31,143 nucleotides of DNA from Blattamonas nauphoetae (Eukaryota; Preaxostyla; Oxymonadida). The position numbers and the translations under genes are program-made. Shown in pieces: positions 9,201 to 16,752 of this stretch. The notes beneath the pieces are model-generated. The model was not told where the DNA came from. It made no database searches and saw nothing but the letters and a program-made list of their open reading frames with translations. Each line of letters begins with the position of its first letter. The stretch's first letter is position 1. The stretch spans positions 1 through 31,143 of the forward strand of contig JARBJD010000588.1 in the NCBI GenBank assembly GCA_033064195.1, read 5' to 3'.

Positions 9201-10643
9201 TTTGTATCCAGTGAGTTTCTCAGGATCAACAATGAACATCACATGAACGAGAGTTGCGGTGAGCGGAATCATCAGAAGTGGAAGAACTCTTGCATCATCA
9301 TTCTCGTTGATGTACGATTGACTGAGGAAGTACCGCTTCTTGTCTTCATCGAACTCATAAATGTGAACAGTGATGTTGAATACTTGCATTGCTCTCTCTA
9401 AATCACATGCAATATCAAATCCAGGATATTGTTGAAGATGTGGAGTCAATTGTCGAGACTTCAGATGTGTGAGATTCATCCATTGTGCGAACAATCTGTA
9501 GGCTTCACTGTTCCTCATATTGATGGAGATTTTCTCGCCTTTGACATCTTGAAGTGAAAGGAACGATAGTGCTTGAAAGAAGCAGATGTTGTACTCGGAA
9601 TCAATGTATCGAACATTTCTCGTTTTGATGTGTTCAGTTAGAATGGTGTTGGCTTTTCCTGCAACTGGAAATCTGTAAACAGCAACAAGAATGGAGTGGA
9701 ATGCAATAAACATCGTCTTTGTGTCCATCAGTGTTCTCTCCTGTGATTCTTTGATCAGATTGATCGCATATTTTGAATACTCATCGATGTCTGCTTCACT
9801 TCGTATCACCGTTGGGAAACTCTTCGATGTGTTCTCCAATTCTGGTCTGAAGTCTTTGTATGTTGTCTCATCTTTGTCTTTTCTTTCAACGATCTTTCCA
9901 AAGTCGATACTGATCTTGAATGGACGATCCTTCTCTTTTTCATACACTGCATTGATGAAGGTTGTGATTTCCTCAACATTCTTCAGATGGTTGTGAAAGT
10001 ACAGCTGATACGGTTTTCCATTGTCACTCACTTTCTCGATCTCATTCTTCTTGAACTTCTTTCGTGAATTTGTCAGACACTCATTGAATCCAAGTTTGTC
10101 TCTTGGTTCAGCGAGTAAGATACATTCATTGAATCCATCAAATTGCTTCACTTTTCTTGTTTCCATTTGTTCATTTTTCTTTTGAATGATCAACAGATTC
10201 TTCATCCAATGATCCATCAACTTCTCCTCAATTGATTTGAGCTTCCGTGTGATCTTGAACACTTGCTTTTTCAATTCAGTTTCGTTCACTCTTGGATTTG
10301 CTTTCATGTCTGCGATGATTACATTTTTATCCTCTTCATTCATCATTGCGTTGTTGTTCTGTTCATTCTGTCTCTGAATCAATGTTCTTTGTTCGATTTG
10401 TCGTTGATGTCTCACTTCGTTCAGGAATTTTGGAATTAAATTGATATTAAGATATGCTGTTGGATTAGGATTTCGATATCCAACATCTGGGTGTTGAAGC
10501 ATTGCCAGGAGAAATGAATAGTGATGTTGCTTGTATGGACTGTCAGGTTTGTATGTTCGACCATCTGTAAATGCGAATTGAGTGTTTGGAAAGAGTTCTC
10601 TAACCTCTCTGATTTGTTCCTTCACTTTCCAGAGTTGTGTCAT
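6237..10643 (-). CDS. Polinton protein-primed family B DNA polymerase (pPolB) with extra modules
   Basis: The single open frame has 1468 residues. Exonuclease motifs: YDFET (about 560-564), GFNSSRFDIN (649-658) and YKIRDVECM (788-796). Polymerase motif A is DFNSLYPSAF (1021-1030), motif B KTNLNGSYGY (1202-1211) and motif C GDTDSAF (1301-1307). This combination is diagnostic of pPolB, which replicates the element using a terminal protein as primer. Additional parts are a long charged N-terminal region, an OTU-like segment (345-475), a CPFC..H..C zinc knuckle (483-509) and an HNH-type motif (896-935) between exonuclease III and motif A. A doubled T-rich motif lies 8-34 bases before the start. 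The frame is whole although the element is broken, suggesting a young insertion. Confidence 0.92.
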   Translation of the reverse strand: MTQLWKVKEQIREVRELFPNTQFAFTDGRTYKPDSPYKQHHYSFLLAMLQHPDVGYRNPNPTAYLNINLIPKFLNEVRHQRQIEQRTLIQRQNEQNNNAMMNEEDKNVIIADMKANPRVNETELKKQVFKITRKLKSIEEKLMDHWMKNLLIIQKKNEQMETRKVKQFDGFNECILLAEPRDKLGFNECLTNSRKKFKKNEIEKVSDNGKPYQLYFHNHLKNVEEITTFINAVYEKEKDRPFKISIDFGKIVERKDKDETTYKDFRPELENTSKSFPTVIRSEADIDEYSKYAINLIKESQERTLMDTKTMFIAFHSILVAVYRFPVAGKANTILTEHIKTRNVRYIDSEYNICFFQALSFLSLQDVKGEKISINMRNSEAYRLFAQWMNLTHLKSRQLTPHLQQYPGFDIACDLERAMQVFNITVHIYEFDEDKKRYFLSQSYINENDDARVLPLLMIPLTATLVHVMFIVDPEKLTGYKLCPFCQSRGFQVKDTNFKRYYEKHLAECKELDGKHVKKISLDKTPRPYVPHILNNKTHEFLMAHKRQDEFKPTQYYITYDFETMEDLILDNLFSDDNTQLISHLKPLSVASAIKTKSGVQSIYFELRNGKDFVKQWIRDLFKFAETVGENNQYEDPEIPSQNEVSVIGFNSSRFDINLIFRDLVDKNWKVVSFLGSTTKYKQVLIRHERTQQVLRFIDMMSYTGPMTLDNAVKAFGGNTTLQKSFFAYESFDSSDYDAVLSKQEPFSKYEFYSSLNNSEMSDTDYQMYLDDWNKRGFKNRWEYLKFYKIRDVECMIAPLDNLIDLNFQYKVDMLHNLSLSANASAIKYACAYEGFDIDADYNECDESGPIKITKQYWKYKVEGFRYQDQKAHRNTTNNVTESDYDWFVQQCKRVCYICKCHFTQAVRPTLDRIDNSKGHSKENVKICCDYCNTYKSDHDEYLTRLRIQLKKYCIWKSLPMTLTHEQTYHKLRAAVTGGLSNVQHRQNIKNGTPINHFKFENGKVISTDTEHKMTHVCGVDFNSLYPSAFSSIKNKNNPYTKHRMYMPGRCLYTATGDKECREIIENKNQKTLFVAELKGHIDEKSINDFINFPPIFRNIIVNTTEENIGEKTYSLMKKHGLKTDDKQRKLTQLLSTHDQYMFFSTYYLWFLIDYCHFIVDDVKSVMVFSRHAGFEPFVTSFMNDRIEAMKVGNKGKEQFCKTNLNGSYGYDGMNTEKYNSITICNEKRTYLKQMMKGFVATREINEDNYIVIEDREKASCKTCLQEAVFTLDNAKFWYLNFIYNFMYKCLDMNKIHFCEGDTDSAFWAISGDPNAGIHQQFEHVIADKEFYDAHKNEWFPNPEKGVDDEKKLLGLAIEKEGEQMICLAPKCYSLDEKCKIKGVSLKKTNITSDDYVKCLNGEKTVTTTLNFQTRRVHSDDDSNGFEIAKIQQQKLSLSGIHLKAIVLENESCPPFIHGLKATDYIIE
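7839..7958 (-). other. HNH-type zinc/nuclease motif embedded in pPolB
   Basis: Residues about 896-935 read CYICKCHF, then LDRIDNSKGHSKENV, then CCDYCNTYK. This is the order seen in HNH endonucleases of the CxxC...LDRID..GH...N...CxxCN class. The motif sits between exonuclease motif III and polymerase motif A in one continuous frame. There are no intein splice-junction residues at its borders, so it is an inserted domain rather than a self-splicing intein. Confidence 0.7.
9219..9611 (-). other. OTU/papain-like region within pPolB
   Basis: Residues about 345-475 of the polymerase contain IDSEYNICFFQALSFL, with a Cys in the position of an OTU-type D-x-x-C nucleophile motif. A strand pattern follows (ITVHIYEFDEDKKRYFL) and then LVHVMFI with a His. 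OTU cysteine proteases remove ubiquitin and occur fused to replication proteins in several large mobile elements. The match is by eye and weak. It could instead be a terminal-protein-like or structural domain. Confidence 0.35.
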
Positions 10644-10650
10644 TTACTAC

Positions 10651-10677
10651 AAATTAAAAAAATAAAAAATAAAAAAA
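10651..10677 (-). promoter_or_regulatory. Doubled T-rich ATTTT motif before pPolB
   Basis: The coding strand carries two successive TTTTTATTTTTT-type blocks within 30 bases of the polymerase start. Confidence 0.5.
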
Positions 10678-10686
10678 GTTGAGTGA

Positions 10687-11049
10687 TTATTTTGACTTTC
10701 TCAAATGTGGCTTCTTCTTTGCTTTCAGCCATGAATCTAGTCGCACTTTGAAAACTTCAGTACCACCAATTTCTCGATAGGTAAATGGGGTCAGGACTTG
10801 CTTGTACTCACCAACGAGCTCACAGTTGTACTTCCTCAGTTCATTCTCCACAAACGATTGAGTGTAGTGTCGACGTTGTGACATGTGTGGTCGGTTTCCT
10901 TGATTCCACAACTTTGGCTTAATCCTCCACTCAACACCTTCATGAACATAGATTACTGGTTCTGTGCTCCGGACATACTCAGAAACAAGTTCACAGTTCT
11001 CTTTTTTCATTGATTGAATCAACTTTTCTCTCGGGTTCATTTTATACAA
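10687..11049 (-). CDS. Two-module 120-residue Polinton protein, possibly nucleic-acid binding
   Basis: The protein consists of two tandem copies of a module of about 45 residues: NCELVSEYVRSTEPVIYVHEG...RPHM, then NCELVGEYKQVLTPFTYREIG...KPHL. Each has the pattern NCELVxEY, a Pro about eight residues on, Tyr, a Gly/Glu turn, a Trp and PH. Similar short repeats (L-x-x-E-Y followed by a beta-hairpin and a small ligand site) occur in DNA-binding modules of nucleases in large DNA viruses and phages, so DNA binding is a reasonable guess. It is the rightmost recognisable Polinton gene, directly upstream of the polymerase, with a T-rich motif overlapping its start. Confidence 0.6.
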   Translation of the reverse strand: MYKMNPREKLIQSMKKENCELVSEYVRSTEPVIYVHEGVEWRIKPKLWNQGNRPHMSQRRHYTQSFVENELRKYNCELVGEYKQVLTPFTYREIGGTEVFKVRLDSWLKAKKKPHLRKSK

Positions 11050-11058
11050 AATAAAAAA
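11045..11058 (-). promoter_or_regulatory. T-rich ATTTT motif before the two-module gene
   Basis: The coding strand reads CTTTTTTATTTTGTA. It overlaps the first of two in-frame start codons and so favours the second (MNPREK). Confidence 0.5.
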
Positions 11059-11099
11059 GTCAAAACAATTTTAGAAACAATGAAATTATGTTCAATCAC

Positions 11100-11390
11100 T
11101 TTCTGTGTATTTTACCAACATATTCTACAACCGAAAATGTCAAGAACAGCCTATTTCATATTTCAAGGATGTTTGACAAAATATGGGGAATGATCCGAAT
11201 TCGACAATCCTTCTTTCTTTCTGCTTTTATGAGTTTTGAAACCTGCGGATGCTCGGCATCGTCACAGTATGTTTCATTTTTTCTCTTTCTCTTCTGTCAT
11301 TCATTCTCCTTCTTCTTTATTCTCTTCTTCTCTTTGTTTCACTTCCTCTTGTCACCATTTTTCATATTCACCTCTTTTCCCTCTTTTTAG
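11100..11390 (+). other. Pyrimidine-rich tract with exon-like islands
   Basis: This stretch separates the Polinton from the 281-bp array. Two less pyrimidine-rich islands occur near 11,163-11,210 and 11,238-11,266. The second ends at a GTATGT, like the islands of the array, and is followed by about 120 bases of C/T-rich DNA ending in TTTTTAG. It is probably part of the same intron-rich gene or array. No continuous frame was recognised. Confidence 0.35.
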
Positions 11391-12234
11391 GTTCGATCTC
11401 AGTCATCTTTCCAACTTGGAACTTTCCAGTAATATTGAGTATGTCACTCTCATTCTCTTCTTTCTTTCTTCTGTTTTCTTCCATTTTCATATGTTTTGTT
11501 CCTTCTTTTCTTCAGGTATTCTCAGATTGAACAGATCATCGATTGCATCGTTTTTTACCTTGTATGTTTCCGATTATCGCTTTAAACACCTTTCTTTCTT
11601 CTCTTCTTTTCTTTCTTCAACTTGTTTTGATTCTCGTTTTCTCACTTTCACCTCTTTTTACAACTTTTTAGGTTCGATCAAGATTGCCGCGACATCTTTG
11701 CACTTTTCCGTCTTCGTCATCATTTCGTTCTTATTCTCTTCTTTCTTTCAGCTTTTCACTTTCATTTTCATCATTTCCGTCTCTTATTCTTTCCTAGATC
11801 ATACCGTATTGAACCGATCAACAACTTTCACACTGTCTCATTGTATGTTGTCTCTTCTCTCTTAAAAATACCTCTGTTCTTCTCTTTTTGTCATTTGATC
11901 AATTCCTTTCCTCTTCATTTTTTCATGATCATCTTTCTTTTCCCCTTTTTAGGATCGATCTCTGCCTTCGTCATATCTTTGCATTTTGGGATGTTATTGA
12001 ACTTTTCACGTTGATTTTCCTCTTTATTTACTCTTGTTTCACCTGTTTTTATTTGTCTTGTCACTTCATTTTCGTTACTTCTCATTTCATGTTTTGGTCA
12101 CTTCTCCGTACTCATTTTTTCATTGTTTATTCATTTGTTTCACTTCACTCATGTTTGTTTCACCTTAACCTTCTTTTCCTCAATTACACTAATTTTTGTT
12201 ACCTCATATTCCCTACTTGTCACGAGGATCCGAC
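11391..12234 (+). repeat. 281-bp tandem repeat with splice-like borders
   Basis: Islands starting GTTCGATC, GTTCGATC and GATCGATC follow a pyrimidine tract plus TTTTTAG (or TTTTAG) at 11,391, 11,672 and 11,953, exactly 281 bases apart. A second island type begins after TTCAG or CCTAG at 11,516 and 11,798 and ends at GTATGT at 11,562 and 11,843, again about 281 apart. Each unit thus looks like two mini-exons of about 40-60 bases separated by C/T-rich introns. Related short peptides appear in one frame (FDQDCRDIFALF against IDLCLRHIFAFW). The third unit fades after about 12,030. It is either a decayed repeat-encoding gene or a tandem array resembling introns. Confidence 0.6.
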
Positions 12235-12479
12235 GGATCGCGGTCGGCTTCAGATCTTCGTCTTCGAACCTCTCATTGAACATTTCACTCGATTTTTTCA
12301 ATCTTTTCTGTTTTTTAATGCAATGAAAAGGGGAAGATTGACTCTGTTTACACTATTCACGTCAAATTTCACGTCGTTATCACGATCTCCACTTCACTGT
12401 TCACTATTGTACTTGCTCACTTCATTTTACCATGTTTCACCTTCTTTTACCCTTCTTTTTCGAAATCTTTCATGAAAAC

Positions 12480-13100
12480 TTGAACATTGTGATGTGTCAA
12501 AGAGGACCAACGGTCCGAAAAAAGCGTCATGAAATCAGTGAAATGAGAAGGAACGATGAATGAACGAAAGTGAAAACGGGAAGAGTGAAATGAAAGAAGA
12601 AAGACGTTGAAGTGATTGGAACGTAAACAAACAGTGAAATGTTAAGAACGAAAAAAAGACAAAAAAGTGAAATTTTGAAAGAACTAATGAACCAAAAATT
12701 CTGAAAATTCAGCCACAGCCTTCTCGAATGGTGAGAACGGAAGGGCGATAGGTGTTAATTCGAGAAAAAAGTGATGTGAGGAAAAGTAGTGTGAAAATGT
12801 GACGTGAAAAAGGTGTGTGCAAAAAACACTATATAAGAACACAAGCCGTGCGGGGACGACTTATGTTCGTTAAAATGCTTGAAATATGAAGTGATTGAAG
12901 CGAAAACAGCGAAAACCAAAAATTCATGAAAAAAAGTGTGAAAGTGATGAACATGAAAGTGAACATTCGGAGATGCGCCAAAGGGCGTTTCCGAGCGTTT
13001 TGAAGTGCAAGATCGTCATTAGACGATGAAAGCTGACCTGAACATGATAACAGAGAAAGCGAATACCGTTTTTCTAAAATTCGGAAAAATTCGAAAAAAT
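12480..13100. other. Purine-rich GTGAAA tract, no gene recognised
   Basis: At about 12,480 the top strand switches from pyrimidine-rich with recurrent TTTCAC to purine-rich with recurrent GTGAAA. At least eight GTGAAA copies lie between 12,530 and 12,960. A perfect short stem, GGACC-AAC-GGTCC, lies near 12,511-12,523. A TATATAAG box lies near 12,830 and a hairpin ATCGTC-ATTA-GACGAT near 13,012-13,027. The TATA-like box could belong to the start of the DIRS-like element. There is no convincing coding frame. Confidence 0.35.
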
Positions 13101-13105
13101 CATGG

Positions 13106-13118
13106 TGGGTCGGATCAA
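13106..13118 (+). repeat. Left 13-base terminal inverted repeat of the DIRS-like element
   Basis: TGGGTCGGATCAA is the exact reverse complement of 16,230-16,242. The A-rich DNA outside it also has a T-rich counterpart beyond the right copy. Confidence 0.55.
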
Positions 13119-13661
13119 ACTTTTTTTTCGAAAGTGTTTTTTCGCGAAAATTTCCCCATTCAAAATGATGAACTAATTATGTGGAGTCATAAAAATATGT
13201 TTTAGAGATATAGCGGATCATAGTAGCAAAATATGAGCATCGACTTTTTCGACCTATTTTGGACCACAGAACGGTACGTAGCGCCACGAATTCCCAACCG
13301 ATTTTCATCGGGCCTGTTTTGATCGACGACCGACAGTGTCCCCGAGATTGTAGAATTGTTTTCAGAATTTTTTGAAGTGCTTCAACTGTTGGTTTCAATG
13401 GATTTGTGTTAAAAATGGAAAACACTTGAAAAATCGATGTTGACCAGAACATTTTTTGATCTCATTGTTGACAAGAATCAATTCAAACAACGTTCGGAAT
13501 CATTCAAATCGTTTCTGAGCATTTGAAGGTCAGGTGGACCTCTCAAATAATTGCTGATGGTTCAATTGGGGTTTCTGGGAATGTCAAATTGCTTTGAAAG
13601 AACAACAGAATGATCACACCGATTGTTGTGTCAATCGGCACGATGATTTTGCCCAGTAGTA
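13119..13661. other. Internal left part of the DIRS-like element, no gene recognised
   Basis: No frame here resembles gag or a known domain. The DNA is AT-rich with scattered stops in all frames. It precedes the recognisable reverse-transcriptase stretch. Confidence 0.4.
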
Positions 13662-15051
13662 CCGTCTATACCAACGTGGTTCCCAATTCGTTCTATACAC
13701 TACTATTGTATACTACCTGGACGATTTACTCCTAATTACAAAGACGCAGCAGGAGTCTCATTTCAAAACCAGAGAAGCGAAGCGGAGGATGGAGGAGTTG
13801 GGGTTTATCATCGCAGAGAACAAGAGTTGCTTAGTCCCATCGCAGGAGGTGGAGTTTTTAGGGTGGACCATCAACTCAGCCAATCGAACCGTGAGGATCA
13901 CGGAAACGAGGAAGATGAAAGTCCTATCACTCCTCAAATTGATGACGAGTCGATGCATCGAGAGGAAGACGATTCCGACAAAACAACTGTCCAGTCTGAT
14001 TGGAACCCTCAGTTTTTTACGGACGTCCGTCCCAGAAGCAAGCTTGTACCTCCGAGAAATGCAGACGACGTTGCATCGAGCAGTTCGCAAGGCTGGCTGG
14101 AATGGTTCCTCACTCTTAACCCCGGTTCTGTTAGGAGAGATCCACTTTTGGAAACACAGGATCGAGAAGAACGATCCACTCAACTTCGCTCCCAAAACAA
14201 GTCAGGCGGTGCTCACAACAGATGCAAGCCCGTCCGGTTGGGGTGCAGTCCTGGTTCACAACGGCTTGGAGACGTATGTTCACGGAATGTGGAACGAGAT
14301 GGAGAAACAGCACACAAGCAATTGGAAAGAGACTGCTGCGGTCGGCAGCAGCATCCGTCAACTCCAACCTTATTTCAAACAGAATCAAATACATGCAATA
14401 TCCGTCCAATCGGACAGTACAGCTGCGGTTTACAACCTCGGAAAGAAACGAGCTGGCCAGACGCTCAAACAGATTACCAGGAGCGTCCTGAAGACAGCCG
14501 AGCGAATGCAACTCCTCTTTGTTTCAGTACAACACATTGCGGGAAAGTCGAACTCGGTTCCGGACGCTCTCTCGCGACTACCTCCACAGGGAGAATTCCA
14601 TCTCCTCCCGGAAGTCCTCCAGAGACTAAAACAGGAATGGAACTTCGTTCCGCTAGTCGACTTATTCGCCAGCAACAAAAACAAACAATGTCCAGTATAT
14701 TGGAGTCGATTCGAGGACGGACACGCAGCTGGAAAAGACTCTCTGTCCGTCAGTTGGAGCGGGATGACTCATCCTCTCCTTCACCCTCCGGTGTCATTGA
14801 TAACACGAGTTCTGATGAAAGTTCAGTTGGAGAGGCCATCGAACGCGGTGATCATCACTCCGCTATGGCCCGGACAGACTTGGTCACATCTCCTCCACTC
14901 ACTCAACCCAACACAGATCATCCTCGGCCCATACAACACCCTTGCGATGCTAGACACTCCGAACAGGGAGCACAAACTCCCACCAGGGATGATGATGGCG
15001 TCACTAATCAACCCCGAAACTATCCAACCATTACCTTCATCAGAGAATTAG
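13662..15051 (+). CDS. DIRS-like reverse transcriptase (C-terminal part) and RNase H
   Basis: The frame contains the RT catalytic box VYYLDDLLLIT near 13,700, then FLGWTINS, as in DIRS and gypsy-like RTs. RNase H follows, with LTTDASPSGWGAVL (about 14,210-14,250), KETAAV, VQSDSTAAVYNLGKK and SNSVPDALSRL. Its tail carries VDLFASNKNKQCPVYWSR and ITPLWPGQTWSHLL, both characteristic of DIRS elements. The enzyme would copy element RNA to DNA and remove the RNA strand. Its end overlaps the recombinase frame, a known arrangement in this group. The element is a fossil. Confidence 0.8.
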
Positions 15052-16100
15052 GTCAATCGGCAGGGTGGAGCGAGGATCTCATCGTCTTGCAGGAAAAGAA
15101 ATACAAACGTCCAGAAGCTTCAGCTCGATCATGGAAGATTTTCAAAGCATATTGTGTCGAGATGAATCTCTCGAATGAGTGTCTCGTCGACAAATCCACA
15201 AATATCCATGTCCTCTTGGGTGAATTCGCTCTCTTCCTTGAAAAGAAATTCAAACAGTCACCGTCCCGCCCTCCCCTCATCATGAGTCATGTGAAATCAA
15301 CGCTACAACTCTTCCACAAGAGCCTCAGCCTGGATAACACACCACTGCGATCCATTCAACGACTGATTGCTAAACGAAATCCAAGGAAGAAGGGGGCAAA
15401 ATATAAGCAGATGTGGAACATCAACGCGATTCTGGATTGGGTTCTCAACTCAAATGAAGAAGCGAAGAAGAATCAAGATCTACATCAAACAAGAACCTTT
15501 TTAGTGGTGTTCGCCTATCTCTGCTGTCGTCAGGAAGAACTCATCAACTTGAAGTGGACTGACATTGAATGGTCCTCGCCTTCGACAAAGACAACGAAAC
15601 GTTTAGCCACAATTAACCTTCGCTTGAAACAAAATCAAGATGTGATTGAACCGAAGCTCCTTCTCGACGAGGGTTCGCCTGAACTGTCTCCTTTCGTTGC
15701 ACTTCAGGTTCACCGTGGGAATCTCCGCCGTCAAAAGGGTCGCCTCTCCTCTCTCTCCTTTTTCAACGAGGACCATGTTTGGATCGATTGGAAGACAGGG
15801 AGACGCCTGAGAATCTCGCACCTAAACGAAGCCATCAAGTCGGTCTTCAATCAAATTGGAATCCCCAGATACTTCGGCGCCTATACCATCAAACATGCGG
15901 CTGTTAGTTATCTGCGTCTCCGCAAGCACGTCGCTCGGTCTGTCCTTAACACTCACGTCGGATGGGCGACCTCGTCTCGGATTGCCGACGAATACTATGC
16001 AAGGGAGATTCTCGTCGAATATACCGGGAAAGATCACGCAGAAGCTTGGTGGCAGCCACTCATCGTGGGGTCACGGTCCAAAAGGAATCGTCAACACTGA
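15021..16100 (+). CDS. DIRS-like tyrosine recombinase
   Basis: About 359 residues in a different frame from the RT. The N-terminal, SAM-like DNA-binding half (EASARSWKIFKAYCVEM) is followed by the catalytic half: VFAYLCCRQEELINLKW (Arg), YTIKHAAVSYLRLRK (His), NTHVGWATSSRIADEYY (His/Trp and the Tyr nucleophile). Such enzymes insert circular DNA copies without target duplication. The same frame is open upstream to 13,827, but that part is a shadow of the RT/RNase H frame. It belongs to a broken element. Confidence 0.75.
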   Translation, partial: YPTITFIRELGQSAGWSEDLIVLQEKKYKRPEASARSWKIFKAYCVEMNLSNECLVDKSTNIHVLLGEFALFLEKKFKQSPSRPPLIMSHVKSTLQLFHKSLSLDNTPLRSIQRLIAKRNPRKKGAKYKQMWNINAILDWVLNSNEEAKKNQDLHQTRTFLVVFAYLCCRQEELINLKWTDIEWSSPSTKTTKRLATINLRLKQNQDVIEPKLLLDEGSPELSPFVALQVHRGNLRRQKGRLSSLSFFNEDHVWIDWKTGRRLRISHLNEAIKSVFNQIGIPRYFGAYTIKHAAVSYLRLRKHVARSVLNTHVGWATSSRIADEYYAREILVEYTGKDHAEAWWQPLIVGSRSKRNRQH

Positions 16101-16229
16101 CCGATTCAATCTGAGCTAGTTTTGTACAGAATTAACACCCTCATTTTATTGTTGCAAAGCATTTCTTTCATTATATTCAAGCAGTTTTGTGGGGCAAAAC
16201 CTTATCTCTTCATCAGATCACATTTTGCG

Positions 16230-16242
16230 TTGATCCGACCCA
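16230..16242 (-). repeat. Right 13-base terminal inverted repeat of the DIRS-like element
   Basis: TTGATCCGACCCA is the exact reverse complement of the left copy. It lies about 130 bases after the recombinase stop and is followed by a pyrimidine tract. Confidence 0.55.
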
Positions 16243-16259
16243 TCTTTTCTTTTTTCTTC

Positions 16260-16752
16260 CTCCATTCTCTCAATATCCGTTCTTATGTCTTCTGACCGTT
16301 CTCATTCGGATGTATTAGCCTCTTTCCGCCACTAGTTCCTCAAAGACGCGATATCATCAAACAATCCCTCTTTTCAGATTGTCAAACCAACTTCTCACGA
16401 TCAACCGATGAAACCTGCAATCTGTCTGATGTTTTTGGATATATTGTTAATATTTCTTTCAAATCCATTGCCAGTCTCTTCTATTCATCTGTCCATCTCT
16501 CAAATGTCTCGATCGTTGTCACCGTGGAAACCACTCTTGTTGTCAGGACGAGATCAGACTTTCTGCCCTTCACGAGTCAAAATCTCTCGCATGTTTTTGT
16601 CTTTTCCCAGATTTTTGCGAAGAAACAAAGAATATTTCTTTGTACATGTTCTTTTGCCGATTCACATCTTCAGGTTCGCATTTTCTCCATTTACCATGAT
16701 TGTAATGTTTCATCGTCATCTCAGTGGCTTTTTACGATCATCAGTCACATAG
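16260..16752 (+). other. Mini-exon-like islands and short introns
   Basis: This continues the style of 11.1-12.2 kb beyond the DIRS-like element. Islands follow TTTTCAG (16,379), TTCCCAG (about 16,610) and CTTCAG (about 16,674). One possible intron of about 32 bases runs from GTACATG to CTTCAG between the last two islands, and another ends at CACATAG just before the exon at 16,753. It suggests one intron-dense host gene interrupted by the retroelement. The exons are too short to name a product. Confidence 0.4.

Larger units (their letters stand above)
640..11085. mobile_element. Polinton/Maverick copy 1, incomplete and broken
   Basis: The element is identified by three hallmark parts in one 8-kb block: a packaging ATPase with a GxxGxGKT P-loop, a retroviral-type integrase and a protein-primed family B DNA polymerase. 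All genes except the ATPase are on the - strand and tightly packed. A double jelly-roll major capsid gene and an adenovirus-type protease, usual in Polintons of 15-20 kb, were not recognised. No long terminal inverted repeat was found, so both limits are approximate. Several of the small genes are disrupted (roughly five breaks). The polymerase frame is whole, which points to a young insertion. Its left end is duplicated at 20.9-22.86 kb. Confidence 0.9.
13106..16242 (+). mobile_element. DIRS-like retroelement, broken and incomplete
   Basis: The order of parts (reverse transcriptase, RNase H, a post-RNase H region with DLFAS and PLWPGQ, then a tyrosine recombinase in an overlapping frame) is that of the DIRS group, which integrates by a tyrosine recombinase instead of a DDE integrase. 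The limits are set by a 13-base inverted repeat (TGGGTCGGATCAA). The element is shorter than usual for the group and no gag-like gene was seen. It is a fossil with at least a few breaks. It lies inside the tract of exon-like islands. Confidence 0.8.

Noticed and set aside
640-11085. Long terminal inverted repeats of the Polinton
   Set aside because: Comparing the left-end DNA with the reverse complement of the DNA near 11,050-11,200 gave no match by eye, so none is claimed.
11236-12475. Long + strand ORFs with Phe/Leu/Ser-rich products
   Set aside because: They are pyrimidine-tract translations (FSFSFF-type low complexity) running across splice-like borders; the composition alone keeps these frames open.
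12944-13036. Box C/D snoRNA-like arrangement (GTGATGA ... CTGA)
   Set aside because: The boxes are present, but there is no terminal stem next to them and the local GTGA/TGAA-rich DNA makes such words common by chance.
13827-15020. Upstream half of the 757-codon frame containing the tyrosine recombinase
   Set aside because: It overlaps the clear RT/RNase H frame and has a Ser/Arg/Gln-rich shadow composition; only the part after about 15,020 resembles a recombinase.
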